Assembly (NCBI RefSeq): GCF_003024675.1
Contig: NZ_PYLP01000010.1
Coordinates: forward strand, 388-64,387
Source: Faecalibacillus faecis
GTDB taxonomy: Bacteria > Bacillota_I > Bacilli_A > Erysipelotrichales > Coprobacillaceae
Reading direction: 5' to 3'
Length of the DNA stretch: 64,000 nt
Shown here: positions 28,894-36,433 of the stretch, piece by piece
How the letters are laid out: every line of letters starts with the position of its first letter
Position numbering within the stretch: the stretch's first letter is position 1
Notes under the pieces: generated by a model
Database searches by the model: none
Seen by the model: only the letters and a program-made list of their open reading frames with translations
What the model was told of the DNA's origin: nothing
Translations under genes and position numbers: made by a program

Positions 28894-29237
28894 CAGGAAA
28901 ACATATTAGAAGAAAAAAACATATTTTAAGATTCGTAATAGGTATACTTGTTGTTGGTTTAGGAATATTTTGTTATTTTCATTTTTGTGATGATCAAGAA
29001 ATTGATTTAAGTCAATATGAAACAATGGTAGGAACGATTAAAAATGTAGGTGATGAAACATTGCTTATTGAAAATAATGAACATCAACAATATTTAATTT
29101 CGATTGCGGGAGTCATAGATTCTAATAAAGGATTAAAAAAGGGAAATCGTATTTATATTTATTATGAAGGGAAATTGGATGTTAAGAATAAAGATATTCA
29201 AAATGTGAAAGTAAGGTCATATAAAGTATTGGATTAA
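28890..29237 (+). CDS. Small membrane-anchored protein of unknown function, 115 residues
   Basis: A basic start (TGKHIRRKKH), one transmembrane helix (residues ~13-31) and a short exported beta-rich domain with MVGTIKNVGDETLLIEN and KKGNRIYIYYEG, reminiscent of a small OB-like fold. Translationally coupled to ispD through an ATGA overlap, with no ribosome-binding site of its own. No family recognised. Its last 21 bases overlap the convergent minus-strand gene. Confidence 0.7.
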   Translation: MTGKHIRRKKHILRFVIGILVVGLGIFCYFHFCDDQEIDLSQYETMVGTIKNVGDETLLIENNEHQQYLISIAGVIDSNKGLKKGNRIYIYYEGKLDVKNKDIQNVKVRSYKVLD

Positions 29238-29561
29238 GATACCAAGGACAATACCAATTAGAGAAGGTATTGTTTCTTTTTTATTTTCAATTGTTATATT
29301 TTCTTTTTCATCAAAGATAAACCAAATAGATACAAAAAAGAAATCAACCCATAAATCAAGATGTTCAAAAGTATTTCCAACAATTAAAGTAAAAGAAGTA
29401 TATAAAAAGGTTTTAATCATTTTCTTGATGGAATCTTTGAAATAAGGGGAATACTTAAATAAAAGAGTGAGTTTTCTTTTTAGATAATTGATTTCATTTT
29501 TAAAAAGATAATGAGCTAAAATCATAAAAATAAGCCATATGATAAACAGAATATAATCCAC
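29217..29561 (-). CDS. Small integral membrane protein of unknown function, 114 residues
   Basis: The GTG at 29561 is preferred because GAGGTG lies six bases before it; a longer reading from an ATG at 29618 has no binding site. Two hydrophobic helices open the protein (DYILFIIWLIFMILAHYLF), a basic loop follows (KRKLTLLFK), then two or three more membrane segments; the end IGIVLGILIQYFI is hydrophobic. It may be a small holin-like or sensor protein, but nothing specific is recognised. Convergent with and overlapping the previous gene by 21 bases, with no terminator hairpin between them. Confidence 0.55.
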   Translation of the reverse strand: MDYILFIIWLIFMILAHYLFKNEINYLKRKLTLLFKYSPYFKDSIKKMIKTFLYTSFTLIVGNTFEHLDLWVDFFFVSIWFIFDEKENITIENKKETIPSLIGIVLGILIQYFI

Positions 29562-29638
29562 AATAATCACCTCTTTATAGAATATGTAAAAAAGAGGCTT
29601 ATAAAGGGGATAAATCATACAAAAATGTTTGATTTTTA

Positions 29639-29667
29639 TTGCATAAATAGAAACAATAGTCTATAAT
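29639..29667 (+). promoter_or_regulatory. Sigma-A promoter of the rpsF-ssb-rpsR operon
   Basis: TTGCAT, 17-bp spacer, TATAAT (29662-29667). It gives a leader of about 65 bases that contains the structured element at 29673-29714. Confidence 0.85.
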
Positions 29668-29672
29668 AGACG

Positions 29673-29714
29673 AGCAAGTAAATTATTTTACTGCCTGCTT
29701 ACCAAGAAGTAAGC
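29673..29714 (+). promoter_or_regulatory. Candidate S6:S18 autoregulatory leader of rpsF
   Basis: AGCA-AGTAAA pairs with TTTACT-(GCC)-TGCT around a UUAU loop: two helices separated by a three-base bulge on the 3' side. An alternative hairpin (GCTTAC, loop CAAGAA, GTAAGC) uses the bulge-side strand and overlaps it, so the two are mutually exclusive. Known rpsF leaders bind the S6:S18 complex through a helix with a CCG-type bulge; here the bulge is GCC, so the match in shape is good but not exact. Confidence 0.5.
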
Positions 29715-29739
29715 CAAAAGACCATAGGAGGTAAAAGAG

Positions 29740-30021
29740 ATGAATAAATATGAAATTATGTTTATTGTAAAACCTGATGTTGAAGAAGAAGCTAGAAATA
29801 CTTTAATTGAAAACTTCAAATCAATCTTAACTGTTAACGGTGGTTCAGTTGATAATGTCAATGAATGGGGATTACGTGATTTCGCTTATGAAATTAAAGA
29901 TTACACAAAAGGTTACTATGTTGTAGTAGATGCAACTTGTGCACCAGCTGAAATCGCAGAATTCGAACGTTTATCAAGAATCAACGCATCAGTATTACGT
30001 CACTTAACTCTTCGTAAATAA
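29740..30021 (+). CDS. rpsF: Ribosomal protein bS6, 93 residues
   Basis: Small-subunit protein that pairs with bS18. MNKYEIMFIVKPDVEEEAR, the WGLRDFAYEIKDYTKGYY core and the C-terminal SRINASVLRHLTLRK are typical. Ribosome-binding site AGGAGG about ten bases upstream. First gene of the conserved rpsF-ssb-rpsR operon, probably autoregulated through the leader described above. Confidence 0.97.
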   Translation: MNKYEIMFIVKPDVEEEARNTLIENFKSILTVNGGSVDNVNEWGLRDFAYEIKDYTKGYYVVVDATCAPAEIAEFERLSRINASVLRHLTLRK

Positions 30022-30038
30022 TTAGGAGGCGTTTAACG

Positions 30039-30533
30039 ATGATTAATAGAGTTGTTATGGTTGGTAGAATGACTCGTGATCCAGAACTTAGAAGAACTGG
30101 AAGCGGGGCTGCAGTAACAAGTTTTACGTTAGCGTTAAATCGTAACTATAACTCTGCAGATGGACAACAAGCAGACTACATTTCATGTGTGGTTTGGAAC
30201 AAAGTTGCTGAAAACGTTGCACAATATTGTTCAAAAGGTTCTTTAGTAGGGGTTGAAGGTAGACTTCGCTCAAGAACTTATGACAATGCACAAGGTCAAC
30301 GTGTTTATGTTACTGAAGTTGTTTGTGATTCTGTTCAATTTTTAGAAACAAGAGCACAAAGAGAAAGAAACCAAAGTTCGATGAATCAAGGTATGATGAA
30401 TCAAAAACCAATGGATCAATATTCTCAACCAGCTCAACCACAAACAAATAATTTCCAAGATATGCAAACAGTTGAATTAGAAAGTGATTTTGATAATTCA
30501 TATAATATCATGGAAGACGATATTCAATTTTAG
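30039..30533 (+). CDS. ssb: Single-stranded DNA-binding protein, 164 residues
   Basis: The OB fold fills residues 1-105 ([42 protein letters not shown]). A Q/N/M-rich flexible linker follows and the acidic tip is MEDDIQF, a slight departure from the usual DDDIPF that recruits partner proteins. Binds single-stranded DNA in replication, repair and recombination. Seventeen bases after rpsF, preceded by AGGAGG. Confidence 0.96.
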   Translation: MINRVVMVGRMTRDPELRRTGSGAAVTSFTLALNRNYNSADGQQADYISCVVWNKVAENVAQYCSKGSLVGVEGRLRSRTYDNAQGQRVYVTEVVCDSVQFLETRAQRERNQSSMNQGMMNQKPMDQYSQPAQPQTNNFQDMQTVELESDFDNSYNIMEDDIQF

Positions 30534-30550
30534 AAAAGGAGTATAAGAAC

Positions 30551-30781
30551 ATGGCTTTTAAAAGACAAAGAATGGGTAGAAGAAAAGTTTGTTATTTTAC
30601 AAAAAACAAAATTACTTACATCGATTACAAAGATGTTGATTTATTAAAAAGATTTGTTTCAGCTAACGGTAAAATCATTCCTAGACGTGTAACTGGAACT
30701 TCTGCTAAATATCAAAGACAATTAGCAGTAGCTATCAAACGCGCTAGACAAATGGGATTATTACCATACGTTGGTGAATAA
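30551..30781 (+). CDS. rpsR: Ribosomal protein bS18, 76 residues
   Basis: [61 protein letters not shown]: complete bS18, basic, ending LLPYVGE. Binds bS6 on the platform of the 30S subunit. The single Cys at residue 14 is a leftover of the zinc-ribbon form seen in some relatives, so this is a zinc-free type. Last gene of the operon, followed by a strong terminator. Confidence 0.97.
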   Translation: MAFKRQRMGRRKVCYFTKNKITYIDYKDVDLLKRFVSANGKIIPRRVTGTSAKYQRQLAVAIKRARQMGLLPYVGE

Positions 30782-30811
30782 TTTTAAAGAGTATAATTAC
30801 TTATAAAAAAT

Positions 30812-30855
30812 AAAGCTCATAAATGCTAGAAAACATAGTGTTTATGAGCTTTTTT
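30812..30855 (+). terminator. Intrinsic terminator after rpsR
   Basis: AAAGCTCATAAA pairs with TTTATGAGCTTT, with a shorter inner helix (TGCTA against a T-A-G stretch) above it, then six T. Confidence 0.85.
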
Positions 30856-30866
30856 CGTATTTGTTT

Positions 30867-31338
30867 TTAACATCCTCGCATATACCATATTTGGTCTGCA
30901 CAATCTTCGATAGTAAGAGAAACTTTATTTTCAATGAAATTTAAAAAAGTATTTTCGTTTAAGTTTTCTTGCTCTAATGTTCCCATAATTCCAGCCATGC
31001 AGATACGATCAATGCCAAGATCATTCAATAAATGAATTATTTTTCGTTGAGTTTCATTTGTTTTTTATGTTTTTTTGCCTCCTAATTCATTCCCCAATCT
31101 ATCTAACCATTTTTCATAATTACTGATTTTATTATGGATGATAGGTTCATGATTTTTAATATAAACTTCATATAAATCATTATCTAAGTCAATATAAAAA
31201 GTATATCCATTTTAATATTTCTTAGGATAATTTAAAGACTTGAGATCGTATTCTTTGATATGTTAAATCATCAACGAAAAGATTTTGTTTTCTTTTATCG
31301 AATAATAAAGAAATTTTTTTGAATAGAGGACATTTCAT
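30867..31338 (-). pseudogene. Decayed gene of unknown family
   Basis: A ribosome-binding site (AGGAGG) and ATG at 31338 open a minus-strand frame reading KCPLFKKISLLFDKRKQN and on to TYQ; a shift near 31260 continues as KEYDLKSLNYPKKY, then an in-frame TAA, then NGYTFYIDLDNDLYEVYIKN, WLDRLGNELGGKKT, another TAA in frame at ~31068, then KTNETQRKIIHLLND through TIEDCADQIWYMRGC to the stop at 30867. Joined, it would be a soluble protein of about 157 residues. Two nonsense codons and one frameshift make it a clear pseudogene. I do not recognise the family. The gap 30856-31470 holds otherwise only a hairpin at 31369. Confidence 0.7.
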
Positions 31339-31368
31339 AAAAGTCCTCCTAATATTATTTTTATATAG

Positions 31369-31399
31369 TATATATGTTGAATCTCCTTCGACATATATA
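31369..31399. promoter_or_regulatory. Thirteen-pair inverted repeat between divergent genes
   Basis: TATATATGT-TGAA pairs with TTCG-ACATATATA (one T-G pair) around a TCTCC loop. It lies upstream of both the decayed minus-strand gene and the DUF1963 gene, so it could be an operator for either or both; it has no T-run on either side. Function not known. Confidence 0.4.
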
Positions 31400-31444
31400 T
31401 TCACTAGAAAATAAGTTTTTTCTTTTTAAATATTAATTAATTGA

Positions 31445-31450
31445 TACAAT
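31445..31450 (+). promoter_or_regulatory. Extended -10 element before the DUF1963 gene
   Basis: TGATACAAT gives a TGn-extended TACAAT about 20 bases before the GTG start. No convincing -35. Confidence 0.4.
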
Positions 31451-31470
31451 AGTATAAAGGAGGGATTGTT

Positions 31471-32304
31471 GTGGGATTTTTAGACAAACTATTAAAAAAA
31501 GAAAATAATAAACAAGAAGAATATAAAGAAGAAAAACCTGCCAAAAGAATCTATCAAAGATTAAAAAAAGTAAGTGAAGTAGACTATATACGCTTTGAAT
31601 TAGAAGAAAAAGAAACACATATCTTTGATAGTAAAGTAGGTGGTGCTTATTATGTGCCTAGAGATCAAAATCTTCCAGTAAATCAAAAAACGGGAGCACC
31701 TTTATATTTATTAGCACAAATAAATTTTGAACAAATACCTCATATAAAAGATTTTCCAGAAAAAGGATTGCTTCAAATCTTTATTAGTGGAGATGATGGC
31801 GTTTATGGATTAGACTTTGATAATGAATATAGTCAATCAGGGTGGTGTTTACGTTATTTAGAAGAAGTACCAAAATTAGTAGATGAATCATGTGTTTATA
31901 AGTTTCAATATAGCGAAGATACAGAACTTCCGTTAGAAAAAGATACAACTTTTTTATTAAAGGATCATTTAGATAAACAAGTTATCACAATGAATGATAT
32001 TCACTTTGATGAAGTTGTTGATACTTATTTAGATGAAAACTTAAAAGAAGTCATGCAAGATGATGAGGTAATGGATGAATTAAATGATTTATTTACCTTG
32101 ATTCCTTGTCAAATAGGAGGCTATCCTTTCTTCACACAATATGATCCTCGTCAAGAAGATAATAATGAAGTATTGTTATTTCAACTTGATTCACAAGATC
32201 ATATCTTATGGGGAGATTCAGGTGTCGGTAATTTCTTTATTTCAAAAGAAGATTTAAAAAATAAAGATTTTAGTCATGTTCGCTATAATTGGGATTGTTA
32301 TTAG
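31471..32304 (+). CDS. DUF1963 (YwqG-like) protein, 277 residues
   Basis: GTG start with AAAGGAGGG upstream. The family pattern is visible: GGAYYVPRDQNLPVN, then PLYLLAQINFEQIP, LLQIFISGDDGVYGLDF, later IPCQIGGYPFFTQYDPR and the end LLFQLDSQDHILWGDSGV with FFISKEDL. These are the conserved blocks of DUF1963, whose structure is known (YwqG) but whose function is not. A charged N-terminal 30 residues (KKENNKQEEYKEEKPAK) is extra. Cytosolic, single gene. Followed 83 bases later by the superoxide reductase gene. Confidence 0.8.
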   Translation: MGFLDKLLKKENNKQEEYKEEKPAKRIYQRLKKVSEVDYIRFELEEKETHIFDSKVGGAYYVPRDQNLPVNQKTGAPLYLLAQINFEQIPHIKDFPEKGLLQIFISGDDGVYGLDFDNEYSQSGWCLRYLEEVPKLVDESCVYKFQYSEDTELPLEKDTTFLLKDHLDKQVITMNDIHFDEVVDTYLDENLKEVMQDDEVMDELNDLFTLIPCQIGGYPFFTQYDPRQEDNNEVLLFQLDSQDHILWGDSGVGNFFISKEDLKNKDFSHVRYNWDCY

Positions 32305-32387
32305 ATGCATATTGTTTGCTTAATAGAGAAAAATAGTTTATATTATAAATAGGAATAATTACTACTTATAGAAGAGAGGAAAAGGCT

Positions 32388-32762
32388 ATGAATCAAAAAT
32401 TTTATATTTGTAAACACTGTGGAAATGTGATTGAAAAAGTAGAAGATAAAGGAGTCCCTGTGGTATGTTGTGGCGAAGTTATGAAAGAGCTTCAAGTAGG
32501 GATTGAAGATGCTGCATTTGAAAAACATATTCCTGTTTATACAGTGGAAGGTGATACCGTTCATGTATTTATTGGAGAAGTTGAACATCCAATGACAGCA
32601 GAACATTGGATTGAATGGGTTTCTTTAAAAACAGATAAAGGTATTCAAAGAAAATATCTAAAACCAGGAGAAAAACCAAGTGTTGATTTTAAAATCTTAG
32701 AAGGTGAAGAAGTAGAAGAAGTGTATGCTTACTGTAATCTTCATGGATTATGGAAAAAATAA
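32388..32762 (+). CDS. dfx: Superoxide reductase (desulfoferrodoxin, two-iron type), 124 residues
   Basis: Reduces superoxide to peroxide without making oxygen, typical of anaerobes. The N-terminal desulforedoxin-like site is complete (Cys8, Cys11, Cys27, Cys28; FYICKHCGN and VVCCGE). The catalytic Fe(His)4Cys site is also complete: EKHIP (Lys46, His47), VEHPMTAEHW (His67, His73) and YCNLHGLW (Cys116, His119). Length is normal. Ribosome-binding site AGAGAGG upstream; followed by its own terminator, so it is monocistronic or the end of a unit with the DUF1963 gene. Confidence 0.95.
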   Translation: MNQKFYICKHCGNVIEKVEDKGVPVVCCGEVMKELQVGIEDAAFEKHIPVYTVEGDTVHVFIGEVEHPMTAEHWIEWVSLKTDKGIQRKYLKPGEKPSVDFKILEGEEVEEVYAYCNLHGLWKK

Positions 32763-32771
32763 TGAAGCTAT

Positions 32772-32797
32772 AAAAAGACCAGAGATGGTCTTTTTAT
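32772..32797 (+). terminator. Intrinsic terminator after dfx
   Basis: AAAAAGACCA pairs perfectly with TGGTCTTTTT around GAGA; may act on both strands. Confidence 0.85.
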
Positions 32798-32958
32798 ATG
32801 TATTCTATTGATAGTTCAATTATAATTATCATTTGTCCATTAGAAACATTACAAGAAAAGATAAATAAAAAAATGATAGAATAATAAATTTATATAAATT
32901 TGTCGATAATTTAGAGTATTTGTGCCATAATGAAAGTTGGTTTAATAAAGGAGAGACT

Positions 32959-33501
32959 ATGAAAACAATTTATCTATTACTCACTAAATCAAATTCATTT
33001 GTTTCAAAAGCTATCTATTATATGACACAGGATGACTACACGCATATTTCGATTTCTTTTGAAGAAAGTTTACAACCTATGTATAGCTGTGCTCGTAAGT
33101 ATACTTATACGCCTTTACCAGCAGGAATTAAAAATGAATCTTTGATTAGTGGTTTTTATCTTAAAAATAGTTCTATTCCGTGTGCTTTATATCGTATAAA
33201 AGTAACAGAAGATAAATATAATAAAGCTAAAGCTCTTTTGAAAAAAATATTAGAAGATGAAGGAGATTATAAATATAATTTGATGGGTCTTGTTTTATGT
33301 CATTTTGAATTAGCTTATCGACGTCATCATTATTATTTTTGTTCAGAATTTGTCAGTGAAATTTTAGCACATAGCCAAATTCTTGAATTACCTAAAATGC
33401 CAAGTTTAATGAAACCTTCAGATTATTTATTGTTTGAAGAATTAGAATGTCTTTATAAAGGAAACATTCATGATTTAGTACAAAGTCGAGGAATCAGTTA
33501 G
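32959..33501 (+). CDS. Permuted papain-like (NlpC/P60-YiiX type) protein, 180 residues
   Basis: The ATG at 32959 (AAAGGAG upstream) is preferred over an in-frame ATG at 32920 with no binding site. Residues TIYLLLTKSNSFVSKAIYY then YTHISISFEE give His29; YYFCSEFVSEIL gives Cys128. The order His-then-Cys and the hydrophobic-C-S-E-F-V phrase are hallmarks of circularly permuted papain-fold proteins (YiiX/YaeF/LRAT-like), which act as cysteine hydrolases or acyltransferases on cell-wall or lipid substrates. No signal peptide or membrane helix is evident, so it is cytosolic. Substrate unknown. Confidence 0.65.
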   Translation: MKTIYLLLTKSNSFVSKAIYYMTQDDYTHISISFEESLQPMYSCARKYTYTPLPAGIKNESLISGFYLKNSSIPCALYRIKVTEDKYNKAKALLKKILEDEGDYKYNLMGLVLCHFELAYRRHHYYFCSEFVSEILAHSQILELPKMPSLMKPSDYLLFEELECLYKGNIHDLVQSRGIS

Positions 33502-33557
33502 TTTCCTTTTTATAATGAAAGAAATATGATAAGATTCTTAAGAAAAGAGGAAAAGAT

Positions 33558-34112
33558 ATGAATTATGCAGAGATTAAGAATTTTGATATTGCCAATGGAT
33601 TAGGAGTCCGCGTGTCTTTGTTTGTTTCAGGATGTACACATCATTGTAAGAATTGTTTTAATCAAATGACATGGGATTTTAAATATGGAAAAGAATTTAC
33701 GAAGGAAGTAGAAGATTTAATTATTGATTATTTAAAACCAGAACATATTACAGGATTATCTCTTTTAGGAGGAGAACCAATGGAACCAAGTAATCAAAGA
33801 GCGCTTGTTTCTTTTGTTAGAAGAGTCAAAGAAACATATCCTCAAAAAGATATTTGGTGTTATACAGGCTATCTTTTTGACCGAGAACTTTTACAAGAAA
33901 GTAGAGCAAGATGTGAAGTAACCGATGAGCTTTTATCTTATATCGATGTTCTTGTTGATGGAAAGTTTGTTGAAGAATTAAAAGATTTAAGTTTGAAATT
34001 TAGAGGTTCTTCAAATCAAAGAATTATTGATGTACCAGAAAGTTTAAAAAGACATGAAGTGGTTTTATATAAAGATTTAAATGTGAATCGAGAATTTCAA
34101 AAACATGAATAA
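33558..34112 (+). CDS. nrdG: Anaerobic ribonucleotide reductase activase (radical SAM), 184 residues
   Basis: CTHHCKNC at Cys26, Cys30 and Cys33 binds the 4Fe-4S cluster; GGEPME is the SAM-binding GGE motif. The opening NYAEIKNFDIANGLGVRVSLFVSGC and YTGYLFD are standard for NrdG, which makes the glycyl radical on the class III reductase NrdD. No nrdD gene is adjacent, so the reductase is elsewhere. Binding site AAGAGGAAAAG upstream. Confidence 0.92.
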   Translation: MNYAEIKNFDIANGLGVRVSLFVSGCTHHCKNCFNQMTWDFKYGKEFTKEVEDLIIDYLKPEHITGLSLLGGEPMEPSNQRALVSFVRRVKETYPQKDIWCYTGYLFDRELLQESRARCEVTDELLSYIDVLVDGKFVEELKDLSLKFRGSSNQRIIDVPESLKRHEVVLYKDLNVNREFQKHE

Positions 34113-34153
34113 TACGATATAAACGAAATAAACTACATTATTAGCTAAAATTA

Positions 34154-34162
34154 TGCTATAAT
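34154..34162 (+). promoter_or_regulatory. Extended -10 promoter for pssA-psd-parA-parB
   Basis: TGCTATAAT, hexamer at 34157-34162, 30 bases before the pssA ATG. No strong -35. It may serve the whole run of four closely packed genes up to the terminator at 37298. Confidence 0.6.
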
Positions 34163-34191
34163 AGGTTCGTTAATTATAGAGGGAGTAGAAT

Positions 34192-34806
34192 ATGATAGGA
34201 TTTTATAGTTATACTGTCATTCTTACATACTTATCTTTAGTGTTTGCGATGGTAGGAATCCATCTATCGGTGATAGGTGCATACCAATGGTCATTTATCT
34301 GTTTAATGATGTGTGGTGTTTGTGATACATTTGATGGAATGGTTGCTAGAAGTAAAAAAAATCGTACAGAAGAAGAAAAGAAATTTGGGATTCAAATCGA
34401 TTCTTTATGTGATTTAATTTCTTTTGGTGTTTTCCCTGCGATACTAGGATATAATTTAGGACTATCTTCAGTTGGATGGCTTGCAATTGAAATACTTTAT
34501 GTACTTGCAGCTGTTATCCGTTTAGCTTATTTTAATGTAACTGAAGAAACTAGACAGCAACAAACAACAGAGAAAAGAAAATATTATCAAGGGTTACCAG
34601 TCACAACTTCTGCCTTTATTTTACCTTTTGCATTTGCTTTAAGGTATGTTATTTTTGGGTTGGATTATTTATATGGTACTTTGATGTTAATTACGGGAAT
34701 TTTATTTATCGTTGATTTTAAAGTTCCAAAATTAAAAGGGAAAGGACTTATTGCACTCGGCATTTTAGTTGTCGTTGAACTTGTGCAAATTGTGTGTTTT
34801 TCATGA
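34192..34806 (+). CDS. pssA: CDP-diacylglycerol-serine O-phosphatidyltransferase, 204 residues
   Basis: Makes phosphatidylserine from CDP-diacylglycerol and serine. The CDP-alcohol phosphotransferase motif is complete: CDTFDGMVAR then, after KKNRTEEEKK, FGIQIDSLCDLISFG with the D-G-x2-A-R-x(n)-G-x3-D-x3-D spacing. Six or so membrane helices surround it. Length is typical for Gram-positive PssA. GGGAG precedes the ATG. The next gene, psd, starts inside its stop (ATGA), forming a phosphatidylethanolamine unit. Confidence 0.9.
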   Translation: MIGFYSYTVILTYLSLVFAMVGIHLSVIGAYQWSFICLMMCGVCDTFDGMVARSKKNRTEEEKKFGIQIDSLCDLISFGVFPAILGYNLGLSSVGWLAIEILYVLAAVIRLAYFNVTEETRQQQTTEKRKYYQGLPVTTSAFILPFAFALRYVIFGLDYLYGTLMLITGILFIVDFKVPKLKGKGLIALGILVVVELVQIVCFS

Positions 34807-35663
34807 TTAAAGATCGTCAAGGACAAGTTGTTAGAGAATTAGAAGGACAAAATCAATTATTAAAAAAACTCTATAGCACATCTATTGGTAGATGTGCTTT
34901 AAAAATCTTAGTTTCACCATTTATTACACATTTAGGTGGATTTTATATGTCATCTCCTTTATCAAAAACAAGCATTTCTTCTTTTATTAAAAATAATTCC
35001 ATTGATATGAGACAATATGAAGAAAAGAAATATAAAAGCTACAATGATTTCTTTACAAGAAGAATTAAAGAAGGAAAAAGACCATTTGATAAAAGTGATT
35101 CTATTTTAATGGCACCAGCGGATAGTAAGCTTACTTATTATCCAATAAATGAAGAAACAATTTTAGAAATCAAAGATACCAAATATCAATTAAAAGATTT
35201 ATTACAAGATCAACAGCTTGCAAACGAATATGATGGTGGAGTATGTTTGGTTTTTCGTTTGGCGGTTGATGATTATCATCGTTACAGTTATGTAGATGAT
35301 GGTCAAATTGTAGGACATAAAAAAATTAAAGGAATTTTTCATACGGTAAATCCGATTGCAAATGATTACTACCCTATTTATAAAATGAATAGTAGAGAGT
35401 ATACTGTGATTGATTCAAAGAACTTTGGAAAAATGATTCAAATGGAAGTGGGGGCAATGATGGTTGGTAAGATTGTCAATTATAATCATCAAATTGCTTC
35501 TAAAGGAAAAGAAAAAGGTTATTTTGAATTTGGTGGATCAACAGTTGTCTTGATTTTTAAGAAAGATACTGTCAAAGTAGATGATGATATTATAAACAAT
35601 TCTCGTGAAAATGTAGAAACGAGAGTTTTATTAGGACAAAAAATTGGGTGTAAAGGGGTGTAA
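34803..35663 (+). CDS. psd: Phosphatidylserine decarboxylase, 286 residues
   Basis: Converts phosphatidylserine to phosphatidylethanolamine. The pro-enzyme autocleavage site is FEFGGSTVVLIF (G-S-T, pyruvoyl formed from Ser). MAPADSKLTYYP (Asp), DYHRYSYVDDG (His) and FHTVNPIA give the other catalytic and conserved residues. The start at ATG 34803 overlaps the pssA stop by four bases. Membrane-associated after cleavage into two chains. The close coupling to pssA fits metabolic pairing. Confidence 0.9.
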   Translation: MIKDRQGQVVRELEGQNQLLKKLYSTSIGRCALKILVSPFITHLGGFYMSSPLSKTSISSFIKNNSIDMRQYEEKKYKSYNDFFTRRIKEGKRPFDKSDSILMAPADSKLTYYPINEETILEIKDTKYQLKDLLQDQQLANEYDGGVCLVFRLAVDDYHRYSYVDDGQIVGHKKIKGIFHTVNPIANDYYPIYKMNSREYTVIDSKNFGKMIQMEVGAMMVGKIVNYNHQIASKGKEKGYFEFGGSTVVLIFKKDTVKVDDDIINNSRENVETRVLLGQKIGCKGV

Positions 35664-35665
35664 AG

Positions 35666-36433
35666 ATGACAAAGGTTATCGCAATTACCAACCAAAAAGG
35701 TGGTGTAGGTAAAACAACAACAAGCGTTAATTTAGCTGCTGCACTTGCGAAGATGAAGTACAAAATCTTATTAATAGATATGGATCCTCAAGCCAATGCA
35801 ACACAAGGAATAGGAATCAATAGAGATTATATCGAATTATCAACTTATCATGTTTTAACAGGAGAAGTAGGTTTAGAAAAAGTAATTCAACATTCTTATA
35901 TTGAAAATTTAGATGTTGCGCCGGGGGAAATTGATCTTGCAGGAATCGATTTAGAATTAGCGCATGTAAAACAAGGAAGAGAAGTTCGACTAAAACAAGC
36001 GTTAGATAAAGTAAAAGATTATTATGATTATGTATTTATTGATTGTCCACCAGCACTTGGTTTATTAAATACCAATGCTTTAACTTCATGTGATACGGTA
36101 CTTATTCCAGTACAATGTGAATATTATGCACTTGAAGGGTTAACACAATTATTAAATACAATCAAATTAACTCAAAATCATTTTAATAAAAAACTTTCTA
36201 TTGAAGGTTTATTACTTACAATGTTAGATCAAAGAACAAACTTAGGTTTAGAAGTTTCTCAAGAAGTTAGAAAATACTTCAAAGAAAAAGTGTATAAAAC
36301 AGTAATTCCAAGAAATATTAAATTATCAGAAGCACCAAGTGCAGGAATTTGTATTTTTGATTATGATAGTTCTTCCGTAGGAGCACAAGCCTATAAAGAA
36401 CTGGCAAAGGAAGTGTTAAGTAGAAATGGCTGA
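35666..36433 (+). CDS. parA: Chromosome partitioning ATPase ParA/Soj, 255 residues
   Basis: Deviant Walker A motif QKGGVGKTTTS at the N-terminus, LLIDMDPQANAT (Walker A') and YVFIDCPPALG (Walker B). Acts with ParB in origin segregation and, in relatives, in control of DnaA. Separated by two bases from psd and overlapping parB by eight. Binding site GGGGTG (in the psd end). Confidence 0.95.
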   Translation: MTKVIAITNQKGGVGKTTTSVNLAAALAKMKYKILLIDMDPQANATQGIGINRDYIELSTYHVLTGEVGLEKVIQHSYIENLDVAPGEIDLAGIDLELAHVKQGREVRLKQALDKVKDYYDYVFIDCPPALGLLNTNALTSCDTVLIPVQCEYYALEGLTQLLNTIKLTQNHFNKKLSIEGLLLTMLDQRTNLGLEVSQEVRKYFKEKVYKTVIPRNIKLSEAPSAGICIFDYDSSSVGAQAYKELAKEVLSRNG

